Assembly: GCF_029906645.1 (NCBI RefSeq) | Contig: NZ_JARYGZ010000001.1 | Span: forward strand, 2,538,084 to 2,602,083 | Source of the DNA: Sphingomonas oryzagri | GTDB taxonomy: Bacteria; Pseudomonadota; Alphaproteobacteria; Sphingomonadales; Sphingomonadaceae | Direction: 5' to 3' | DNA length: 64,000 bases | In this document: positions 17,934-25,521 of the stretch, one piece after another | Layout: each line of letters begins with the position of its first letter | How positions within the stretch are numbered: the stretch's first letter is position 1 | Program-made: the position numbers and the translations under genes | The notes under the pieces: generated by a model | The model's database searches: none | Seen by the model: the letters and a program-made list of their open reading frames with translations, nothing else | Told to the model about the DNA's origin: nothing

Positions 17934-17945
17934 TACCGATCGGTA
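17934..17945. promoter_or_regulatory. Perfect palindrome TACCGATCGGTA before gshA
   Basis: A 12-base perfect palindrome sits 18 bases before the gshA start. Its form is like a TetR- or MarR-type operator half-site pair, but no regulator is encoded beside it, and a chance palindrome in GATC-rich DNA is possible. Confidence 0.3.
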
Positions 17946-17962
17946 ACCGCTAGGGCGCGGCG

Positions 17963-19336
17963 ATGTCGACCCGCACCGCCTCCACCGCCGCCGATCCGGT
18001 CATCGAATCGCGCGACGATCTGCTCGCCGTCTTCCAGAAGGGCGAGAAGCCCAAGGAAAACTGGCGCATCGGCACCGAGCACGAGAAGTTCGTGTTCTGG
18101 AAGGATACGAAGCGCGCGCCCTCCTACGAGGAGCCGGGCGGCATCCACGCGCTGATGATCGGCCTCACCAAGTTCGGCTGGACGCCGATCATCGAGGGCG
18201 AGAACGTGATCGGCCTCACCGGCAAGGACGGCGGCATCAGTCTCGAACCCGCCGGCCAGTTCGAGCTGTCAGGCGCCCCGCTCGACAACCTGCACGAGAC
18301 CTGCGCCGAGACCGGCCGCCATCTCGCCCAGGTGAAGGAGATCGGCGACAAGCTCGGCATCGGTTTCCTCGGCCTCGGTTTCTGGCCGGACAAGACGCGC
18401 GCCGAGCTGCCGATCATGCCCAAGGGCCGCTACAAGATCATGCTGGACCATATGCCGCGCGTCGGCACGCTGGGCCTCGACATGATGCTGCGCACCTGCA
18501 CCATCCAGACCAACCTGGACTATTCCAGCGAGGCGGACATGGTGAAGAAGTTCCGCGTCTCGCTGGCCCTCCAGCCGCTCGCGACGGCGCTGTTCGCCAA
18601 CTCGCCGTTCAAGGAAGGCAAGCCCAACGGCTACCTCTCCTACCGCTCGCACATCTGGACCGACACCGATCCGAAGCGCACGGGAATGCTGCCCTTCGTG
18701 TTCGAGGACGGCTTCGGCTACGAGCGCTATGCCGACTACATGCTTGATGTGCCGATGTATTTCGCCTTCCGCGAGGGCGGCTATGTCGATGCGGCGGGGC
18801 TTTCCTTCCGCGATTTCCTGAGGGGTGAACTGTCCGTCCTGCCCGGCGAAAAGCCGACCAAGGCCGACTGGAACGACCACCTCTCCACCGCCTTCCCCGA
18901 GGTGCGGCTGAAGTCCTTCCTCGAGATGCGCGGTGCCGACGGCGGCCCGTGGAACAAGATCTGCGCGCTGCCCGCCTTCTGGGTCGGCCTGCTCTACGAC
19001 GATCAGGCGCTCGATGCGGCGTGGGATCTGGTGAAGCACTGGACGGTCGAGGACCATCACCGCATCCGCGAGCAGGTGCCGACGCTGGCGCTCGACACCA
19101 AGGGTCCGCGCGGCCGGTCTTTCCGCGAACTCGGCAAGCTGGTGCTGGAGATCGCGCACAAGGGCCTTGCCGCCCGCCAGCGCTTCAACGCGTCCGGCGA
19201 CGATGAAACCGGCTTCCTTCAACCGCTCCACGAGATCGTGGCGAGCGGCAAGGTGCCGGCGCAGGACCTGCTCGATCGCTACAACGGCGCGTGGGGCGGC
19301 GATATTTCGCGGGTGTATGACGAGATGGCGTACTGA
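17963..19336 (+). CDS. gshA: Glutamate--cysteine ligase (alphaproteobacterial/plant-like type)
   Basis: A 457-residue ATP-dependent ligase making gamma-glutamylcysteine, the first step of glutathione synthesis. The sequence NWRIGTEHEKFVFWKDTKRAPSYE, GGISLEPAGQFELSGAP and RTCTIQTNLDYSSEADMVKKFR are characteristic of this long family (substrate and metal sites), which differs from the E. coli enzyme. Its product would supply the GST-like protein encoded at 4557. The start ATG is 43 bases after rsmE, so read-through from it is possible. Confidence 0.95.
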   Translation: MSTRTASTAADPVIESRDDLLAVFQKGEKPKENWRIGTEHEKFVFWKDTKRAPSYEEPGGIHALMIGLTKFGWTPIIEGENVIGLTGKDGGISLEPAGQFELSGAPLDNLHETCAETGRHLAQVKEIGDKLGIGFLGLGFWPDKTRAELPIMPKGRYKIMLDHMPRVGTLGLDMMLRTCTIQTNLDYSSEADMVKKFRVSLALQPLATALFANSPFKEGKPNGYLSYRSHIWTDTDPKRTGMLPFVFEDGFGYERYADYMLDVPMYFAFREGGYVDAAGLSFRDFLRGELSVLPGEKPTKADWNDHLSTAFPEVRLKSFLEMRGADGGPWNKICALPAFWVGLLYDDQALDAAWDLVKHWTVEDHHRIREQVPTLALDTKGPRGRSFRELGKLVLEIAHKGLAARQRFNASGDDETGFLQPLHEIVASGKVPAQDLLDRYNGAWGGDISRVYDEMAY

Positions 19337-19564
19337 CGCGCCGTCCTCACATTCGCTGACACGGGCACGCACCCAATGCCGCATCCGGCAATTCGCACCC
19401 GGCAGCGAAAAGTCCGCTCATGATTGTCGATCGAAGAGGTTTCGGTCGGTTCTGATTTCATCTTTACGACCGCCATTATCCGTATAGCGCACCTTAATCT
19501 TACCATTTGGCAATGAAGGTTATTGCCGATTGCCGCGCCCCACATCGCCCGGCACAGGGTCGAC

Positions 19565-21106
19565 ATGCACGCGCGCACGTCCGACAAACCATCGAAACAT
19601 CGGGAAATCGGGCAAAGCTGGGCGCTGGTCGCCATAGCCGCCGCCGCTGGTCTGGCCTGGGTGATCCGATACGCCCTGAGATATGGGCTAGACATCGCGA
19701 ACCCGCCGGCCTGGGCGCAGTGGTTCGATCAGGGATGGTACGTCACTTCGGCACGGGCCTTGTCCCACGCTGACCTGTCGGCGTCGCAGCACTGGTATCC
19801 GCTCGCTTATCCGATCGTGGCGGCCCCGTTCGCCCGGATCCTGCCGAACGAACCCTTCTTCCTTCCCAACCTCGCGCTCTTCATCGCCACCGCGCTGATT
19901 TTCGTGAAGGTGATGCGCAGGCTGGGCATGAACGCCCTCACCGCGACCATCCTGCTGCTGCTTGGCGACATGGCGATCCGCAAGATCGCCGGCCTTTGGA
20001 CCGTTCCCTGGACGACGAGTCTCTCCGCTCCCCTGATCTGGGGCCTGATCGAACAGGTTCTGTCGATCGTCGACACTCCGCCGGACCGCGCCCCACCGAC
20101 AATGCGGACCATGCTGCTGCTGGGCGCCACGGCGGCGGCGCTGCCTATCGCCAGACCTACGGATGGCCTGCTGGCGGTGCTGGCCGTCACCTTCGCCGCG
20201 ATCATGCTGCTTCGCCAGCACAGGCTGAGGATCGGCGGCCTCGGCTGGGTCTGCGCAGGCGGCCTCGCCCTGTGCATACCTTATGGGCTGCTCTACCTCG
20301 CAATCTACGGCCCTCATCTGACCGACTATATGCGCGACGCGGCGCAGCAGGGTTTCGCGTTCAGTGACCTGCCCTGGAAAACCTACGTGATCGTGGTCTC
20401 GGCCGCACCCTGGTTTCCCGACAGCCCCTCGCTGGTGGAGGCCATGCCGTGGATCCTTCCGGGGTGCGCCGGACTGGCGATCACCCTGATCCATGGGAAA
20501 CCTCAGGCGCGCACTGCACTGTCTCTGATCGCGCTGCTCGCCATTCCCTATTGCGCGACGTTCATCGCCTATACCGATCTTCAGCCGCCGGGCCTCTGGT
20601 CGTTCGGCAATGCACATTATTTCAAGTGGCTGTTTCCGCTTTTCGCGGTGGGATGCTGGCTGTGGCTTCGGGAGTTCCGATCCTGGCGCGGCGCCGGGCG
20701 CGCCATCGTGATGTTTGCCCTCTTCCTGCTGCCGACATGCCTGCGGCCGATCCCCACGCCGGTCGCCGACAATGTTCCCGCGCGAATGCTGATGTTCAGG
20801 GGCGCGACCAATCGCCCTTGGCAGAGCGCCTATTTCTCACCCGCGACGATCACTGACGACCAAGGCAGCATGGCCAACGTCAACCGGTTCCACCAGGTGC
20901 CCGACGATCATGGCGAGCGCGCGATCGCGGTCTGGCGCCTGTTCGCGGGCCGCGCCGTGCGCAACGATCCGAACGAGGCGGCCGCCTATCGAAACGACGA
21001 ACTGCCCTATGCCCGTTACGCGACGCGCCTGTCCTTCGGCGTGCCGTGCTGGGGACGATTCCGTCCCGAATGTCGCCTGCCGGGGCCGTCCACCGCCGCC
21101 CATTGA
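19565..21106 (+). CDS. Polytopic membrane protein, GT-C glycosyltransferase-like
   Basis: A 513-residue inner-membrane protein with about ten hydrophobic helices. Early in the sequence, after the first helix, comes WAQWFDQGWYVTSARAL; an aspartate in this first periplasmic loop is typical of GT-C enzymes that use lipid-linked sugars. No further family motif is recognised, so function is only suggestive. ATG 19565 has AGGG five bases upstream; a TTG at 19523 is the alternative. The 228 bases before it hold no gene. It is convergent with the ICMT-like gene, 7 bases away. Confidence 0.75.
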   Translation: MHARTSDKPSKHREIGQSWALVAIAAAAGLAWVIRYALRYGLDIANPPAWAQWFDQGWYVTSARALSHADLSASQHWYPLAYPIVAAPFARILPNEPFFLPNLALFIATALIFVKVMRRLGMNALTATILLLLGDMAIRKIAGLWTVPWTTSLSAPLIWGLIEQVLSIVDTPPDRAPPTMRTMLLLGATAAALPIARPTDGLLAVLAVTFAAIMLLRQHRLRIGGLGWVCAGGLALCIPYGLLYLAIYGPHLTDYMRDAAQQGFAFSDLPWKTYVIVVSAAPWFPDSPSLVEAMPWILPGCAGLAITLIHGKPQARTALSLIALLAIPYCATFIAYTDLQPPGLWSFGNAHYFKWLFPLFAVGCWLWLREFRSWRGAGRAIVMFALFLLPTCLRPIPTPVADNVPARMLMFRGATNRPWQSAYFSPATITDDQGSMANVNRFHQVPDDHGERAIAVWRLFAGRAVRNDPNEAAAYRNDELPYARYATRLSFGVPCWGRFRPECRLPGPSTAAH

Positions 21107-21113
21107 GCGGCGG

Positions 21114-22445
21114 TTACTCCGCCGGCGCCACCACCGCCGCGCCGGCCGGCGCCTTGGCCAGCCGCGCAACCTTCACGAACCACCTGGTGATCGCGCCATG
21201 CTCGGCCATCCAGCCGGCGTAGGCGGCATAGGCCGGGTCCTCGCGCAGCAGGTGGCGCTCCTCCGTCCGCGCTCGCCAGTAATAGACGCCGCTGATCAGG
21301 CCGAGGATAACCGTGTTGCGCGCCGCGTCGCCCCACCAGCCGGTGGTCGTCAGCATCGGCAGCGAGGCCATCCACCAATAGAGGTTCTTGGACAGATAGG
21401 CCGGGTGCTTGGTGAACCGGTACGGCCCGTTGGTCAGCACCCCGCGATAGGTGAGGTTGGAAAAGCGGATGCCGAACGCCACCGTCGCCCAGGCGTAGCA
21501 GCCGGTCAGCCCCATCAGCGCGAAAGCCCAGAGCGGCAGCAGCAGCGGATGATCGGAGAAGGCGGCCTCCCAGCCCAGTTGCCCCTGCCCGTAATCGAGC
21601 GGCCCGCCGCCGTTCATCAGGATGAAGGGCGGGTAGCAGATCAAGGCCGCCACCCAGCCCTGCATGAATGGATTGCCCGAACGGATATGCGCGTCGAGCG
21701 GCCGGAAGGTCAGGATGTAGCCAACCGTGCCGATGCTGACGTCCACCAGGAACATCAGCGCCACCGTCGCCTCGGCGAGCTTCATGGGATCTTCCCACAT
21801 CTGTTCGGGATAGATGTGGACGGCCGCGCTCCAGTTGCCGGGCAGCGTCGAGAACATGAAGGCGGTGAAGAAGCCCTTGATCGCCCAGCTGCGCGCATGT
21901 TCGGCAAGCCTGGGCTTCAGCGCGGGATCGAAATCGCGCCCGAAGGTCATCAGCCAGTGGCCGAACGCCCAGGCGCCGTCCTGCCGGTCGATCAGCCGGC
22001 GATCGAGCCAGATCACATAGGGGATGGAGAACACCGCCAGCGGAACCAGCACGCCGGACAGCACCTGCATCGCATAGAGATAGCCGCCGTCCCAATACCA
22101 GCGGCCCAGCGCATAGAAGCAGGCGATCAGCCCCCAGGTCGCCCACAGGCCGGCGAGCTTGACGAGACCGGTGTCGAAAGCGTCGCGCCAGCTTCGCGGC
22201 TCACCCGTCCAGTCGATGCCGGTTGTGGGATTGCGATGGACGCGATCGACCAGCAGCGACCAGCCGATCATCGGCAGCGCGCACGCGGCAAGTCCGGCGA
22301 GCGGCACCCACGGCGCGTCGAAATGCCAGACACGAACGGCAAGATAGAAGAGGGCGAGGCCGGCAAGCCCCACGATGCCGACGGCCGACGACACCGCCGA
22401 TCGCGGGCATTTCGGTGAGGCGTTGCTGTCGTCCATGGCGATCAC
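21114..22445 (-). CDS. Isoprenylcysteine/phospholipid methyltransferase-like membrane protein
   Basis: A 443-residue polytopic membrane protein with roughly ten hydrophobic segments. The C-terminal third contains LTNGPYRFTKHPAYLSKNL, the SAM-binding signature (G-P-Y-R-x3-H-P-x-Y-x-S) of the ICMT/PEMT membrane methyltransferases. It is more than twice the usual 150-220 residues of bacterial ICMT-like proteins; the N-terminal 250 residues are an added membrane region of unknown role. The substrate is unknown. It faces the GT-C-like gene. Confidence 0.78.
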   Translation of the reverse strand: MIAMDDSNASPKCPRSAVSSAVGIVGLAGLALFYLAVRVWHFDAPWVPLAGLAACALPMIGWSLLVDRVHRNPTTGIDWTGEPRSWRDAFDTGLVKLAGLWATWGLIACFYALGRWYWDGGYLYAMQVLSGVLVPLAVFSIPYVIWLDRRLIDRQDGAWAFGHWLMTFGRDFDPALKPRLAEHARSWAIKGFFTAFMFSTLPGNWSAAVHIYPEQMWEDPMKLAEATVALMFLVDVSIGTVGYILTFRPLDAHIRSGNPFMQGWVAALICYPPFILMNGGGPLDYGQGQLGWEAAFSDHPLLLPLWAFALMGLTGCYAWATVAFGIRFSNLTYRGVLTNGPYRFTKHPAYLSKNLYWWMASLPMLTTTGWWGDAARNTVILGLISGVYYWRARTEERHLLREDPAYAAYAGWMAEHGAITRWFVKVARLAKAPAGAAVVAPAE

Positions 22446-22513
22446 TGTCCCTGTTCAGGACAGGCTGCCTAGCCGATCAGCCGTAAGCAAGCGGTGAAGA
22501 AGAAAAGAGAAAG

Positions 22514-23092
22514 TCAGCCAACCAGAGCGGCGAGCGGCGACTTGGCGCGCGCGGCCTTGGCGTCGGCGGCGGCCTTGACGATCGCATCGGCGGACGAACC
22601 GGCATCGGCGGTGACCGAAGCCCCCTTCGCGGCCTTGCCGTTGTAGATGAAGCCGTAGACCGGGTAGCTGCTGGTGCCGAGGCCGCCGAGGCTCTTGAAC
22701 CAGACGCGCACCTTGCTCCAGTCATTCTTGGCCGACACGTCCATCACCTCGACGTCGTTCTCGACCTTGCCGGGGGTCGACCAGTTGGCGTGGGTCACCT
22801 TGATGACGCGATCCGAGACGACCTGGCTGACGGTGGCGACATGGCCCGAGCGCATCGAACCGATCGACTTGAAGACGAGCACCGCGCCCTCCTTCGGGGT
22901 TTCGCCACGGCTATACTTGCCGACCGCCTGGTTCCACCACGAGGCGGCGGCGCCGAAGAGCTGGATGCCGGAGAACATTCGGGCGAACGGGGCGCACTGC
23001 CAGAAGGAACCCGCCGCATCCGCGGGCGACGCGACGACCGAAGCCATCGCCAGCGCCACGGAACACAGCGCGATCTTGGTGCGTTTGAACAT
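22514..23092 (-). CDS. Secreted CHAP-domain protein (putative peptidoglycan amidase)
   Basis: A 192-residue exported protein. The signal peptide ends at ADAA (residue 27). The CHAP fold follows: catalytic cysteine at position 33 in FWQCAPFAR, histidine in GSMRSGHVATVSQ, and the HANWS strand. CHAP proteins are amidases or endopeptidases acting on peptidoglycan. An alanine-rich 40-residue tail (KAAADAKAARAK) is unlike the globular part. Its neighbours are membrane and envelope genes, which fits a cell-wall role. Confidence 0.88.
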   Translation of the reverse strand: MFKRTKIALCSVALAMASVVASPADAAGSFWQCAPFARMFSGIQLFGAAASWWNQAVGKYSRGETPKEGAVLVFKSIGSMRSGHVATVSQVVSDRVIKVTHANWSTPGKVENDVEVMDVSAKNDWSKVRVWFKSLGGLGTSSYPVYGFIYNGKAAKGASVTADAGSSADAIVKAAADAKAARAKSPLAALVG

Positions 23093-23317
23093 GCTTACAG
23101 GCCCCGAATCCCTTTTGCCGATCCGGGTCTACCGGCCATCTTCTGTTAAGGAAGTTTACGGCCGTGCGGTTCACGACGGGCCGATGCGGCGCTGCGGCGA
23201 ACCGTTAACGCCCCCGTTCGTCGCACGACCAACCGACGCCGAACCTTGCCAGCGGGTTAAAAAGCGCCGACAGGATCGCCACATATTCCGGCGCGTGGGC
23301 GAGACCGACAGCGAATC

Positions 23318-24637
23318 ATGAAGCACTGGTTCAAGGATGGCGTGTTCCGCGCGGTGCTGCGCAACGCCGGCTATCTGGGATCGACCAAGCTGCTCGGCGC
23401 CGGCCTCGGCCTGATCGCGCTGATCGCCGCCGGCCACGCACTCGATCCGGTGACGTTCGGCATCTTGATGCTGGTCCATGCCTATGCGCTGGGCGCGGGT
23501 GCGATCACCAAGTTTCAGAGCTGGCAGCTGATCGTGCGCTATGGCGCCCCCGCTTTGACGCGCGGCGACACGGCGACCGCGAAGGATGCGATCCGCCTGG
23601 CCTTCGGGCTGGATCTTTCGAGCGGGCTGGTGGGCATGGCGGCAGCGATGGTCGCCCTCCCCTTCCTGGCGCCCGATTTCGGTATAGACCGCGACCATCT
23701 CGCCCTCGCCATGCTCTATTGCACGCTCGTCCCCACCATGTCGGCGGCGACGCCGACCGGCGTGATGCGCCTGCTCGACCGGTTCGACATCCTCGCCAAG
23801 CAGCAGATGGCGACGCCGCTGCTGCGCGCCGGCGGCGCCGCGCTGGCCTGGGCGGGCGGGTTCGGCTTTCCCGGCTTCGTGGTGGCCTGGTACGTGGCGG
23901 ACATCTGCGGCGATCTGATCCTGTGGTGGCTGACCGTCGGCGAGCTGCGCCGGCGCGACATGCTCGACGGGCTGCGCCCCGGCCTGCTCGGCACCGCGCG
24001 CCGTCTGCCGGATGCGTGGAGCTTCGTGTGGACGACCAACATCTCCACTTCGCTCTCGGCCTGCTGGGGCCCGATCAGCAATCTGATCGTCGGCGGCATC
24101 CTCGGCCCCGTCGCCGCCGGCCTCTACAAGATCGCCACCACCCTGCTCGATTCCGCCGGCAAGCCCGCCGACCTGCTGACCAAGGGCTTCTATCCCGAGA
24201 TCATGCGGCTCGATCCGTCGAGCAAGCATCCGTGGAAGCTGGCGCTGCGCACCGGCGCGATCGCGGGCGGGATCGGGCTGCTCGTCGTCCTGCTGATCTT
24301 CTTCGGCGGCAAGCCTTTCGTCGGGCTGTTCGGCAAGAAGTACCTCGCCGCCTACGGCCTGCTCAGCCTGATGATGTTCGCGCTGATGATCTCGATGGCG
24401 ACATTCCCGCTGCAGTCGCTGCTCTACATGGTCGGACGCCAGCGCGCGGCGCTGGCGGCGGAAATCGCGGCGACGGCGCTTTATCTGGGCGCGCTGGCCG
24501 CCGCCTGCCACCTGTTCGGCCTGAACGGTGCGGGCGGCGCCTACGTGCTCGGCAATGCGGCGCTGGCGCTGTTCATGCTGCTCCCGGTATGGAGCAGCTA
24601 TCATGGCCGCGCGCGCTACGCGCCGGCGCCTGCCTGA
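23318..24637 (+). CDS. Wzx-like polysaccharide/lipid flippase (MATE/MVF superfamily)
   Basis: A 439-residue inner-membrane protein with about 12 hydrophobic helices, starting with the amphipathic KHWFKDGVFRAVLRNAGYLGSTKLLGAGLGLIAL. This pattern fits oligosaccharide flippases that move undecaprenyl-linked repeat units to the periplasm. No Wzy, Wzz or glycosyltransferase cluster adjoins it, so the exported molecule cannot be named. A small secreted protein gene follows 36 bases on. Confidence 0.82.
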   Translation: MKHWFKDGVFRAVLRNAGYLGSTKLLGAGLGLIALIAAGHALDPVTFGILMLVHAYALGAGAITKFQSWQLIVRYGAPALTRGDTATAKDAIRLAFGLDLSSGLVGMAAAMVALPFLAPDFGIDRDHLALAMLYCTLVPTMSAATPTGVMRLLDRFDILAKQQMATPLLRAGGAALAWAGGFGFPGFVVAWYVADICGDLILWWLTVGELRRRDMLDGLRPGLLGTARRLPDAWSFVWTTNISTSLSACWGPISNLIVGGILGPVAAGLYKIATTLLDSAGKPADLLTKGFYPEIMRLDPSSKHPWKLALRTGAIAGGIGLLVVLLIFFGGKPFVGLFGKKYLAAYGLLSLMMFALMISMATFPLQSLLYMVGRQRAALAAEIAATALYLGALAAACHLFGLNGAGGAYVLGNAALALFMLLPVWSSYHGRARYAPAPA

Positions 24638-24673
24638 CATCAAACTGTAACGATGGGGCACGAGGAGCGACGG

Positions 24674-25087
24674 ATGACCAGGATCGTGATCGCCACCGGC
24701 TGCGCCGCCCTCGCCCTCCTCGGCACGTTGCCTGCGACGGCGCGGCACAATGATGCACCCCATAGTGCGAAGCAGTGCATCAGCCGGCACGGCATCCGCG
24801 ACGAAACGGCGGAGACCGACAGCCTGCTGATCCTTCATGTTGGCGGCAGCAAGGCGTATCGCAATTACCTCCCCGCCCCGTGCGACGGGCTGGGCCATGT
24901 CAACAACGTGTCGAAGCTGCGCTTCAAGTCGGCCGACCCGGACAGGCTCTGCCAGGGCGACACGCTCGAACTGCTCGATCATGACGGCGCGTTCGGGGTC
25001 GGCGGCGATCCGGTGACGACGCGCTGCACGCTCGGCCGCTTCGAGGCGATCAGCGAGATGTCGCTCAGCGAGAATTTGCGTCGCTGA
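24674..25087 (+). CDS. Small secreted protein of unknown function
   Basis: A 137-residue protein with a signal peptide (MTRIVIATGCAALALLGTLPATA). The mature part has four cysteines and a central ILHVGGSKAYRNYLPAPCDGLG stretch. ATG 24674 has GAGGAG six bases upstream; an earlier ATG at 24653 would spoil the signal peptide. I do not recognise a family by name, though similar small Cys-rich exported proteins are common in sphingomonads. It follows the flippase gene closely and may share its transcript. Confidence 0.7.
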   Translation: MTRIVIATGCAALALLGTLPATARHNDAPHSAKQCISRHGIRDETAETDSLLILHVGGSKAYRNYLPAPCDGLGHVNNVSKLRFKSADPDRLCQGDTLELLDHDGAFGVGGDPVTTRCTLGRFEAISEMSLSENLRR

Positions 25088-25221
25088 ACGACGCTTTTAC
25101 CATCTTCGGCTCGATGGCAGCGCGATAACACCGACAATATCGCGCGATCTAGGTTAATCGATCAGCGGCGCGACTGCGGTTATCGAGGCGTTCCCAAAGA
25201 TTTTTATCACTAAATATTTGA

Positions 25222-25246
25222 AGATGTCGCCGAATAGCATCGGCGA
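25222..25246 (-). terminator. Hairpin downstream of tRNA-Gly
   Basis: TCGCCGA pairs perfectly with TCGGCGA across a six-base loop, 20 bases beyond the tRNA 3' end, followed on the minus strand by CATCTTCAAATATTT. The tail is AT-rich but not a T run. The rest of the gap from 25088 to 25265 is AT-rich and shows no gene. Confidence 0.4.
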
Positions 25247-25265
25247 ATACGCAAATATCGGGAAG

Positions 25266-25339
25266 TGGAGCGGGTAGCGGGGATCGAACCCGCATCACAA
25301 GCTTGGAAGGCTAGTGCTCTACCATTGAGCTATACCCGC
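25266..25339 (-). tRNA. tRNA-Gly, anticodon TCC
   Basis: Reads GCGGGTA...TACCCGC in the acceptor stem with discriminator T and encoded CCA (25266-25268). The D arm is GCTC-AATGGTA-GAGC, the anticodon loop CTTCCAA (anticodon TCC), and the T arm GCGGG-TTCGATC-CCCGC. The anticodon stem, CTAGC against GCTTG, has one U-U mismatch at the second pair (28-42). The 180 bases upstream (25340-25521) contain no gene. Confidence 0.97.
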
Positions 25340-25521
25340 GCTGCTGCCCCCATGCCTTGTCATGCCGGGCGGGTCAATCATCCTCTTCACATCGCGCACC
25401 GCCATGGCGAGACCGCTGGGGCACGGTCCGCCATCTTCGACCAAAGGCTAAATTTTGCCCGCGAAGGGCCGGCGTTTGCCATTTGATAAGGTGATTGTGT
25501 GAGGTTGACGCCTGAAAAACC

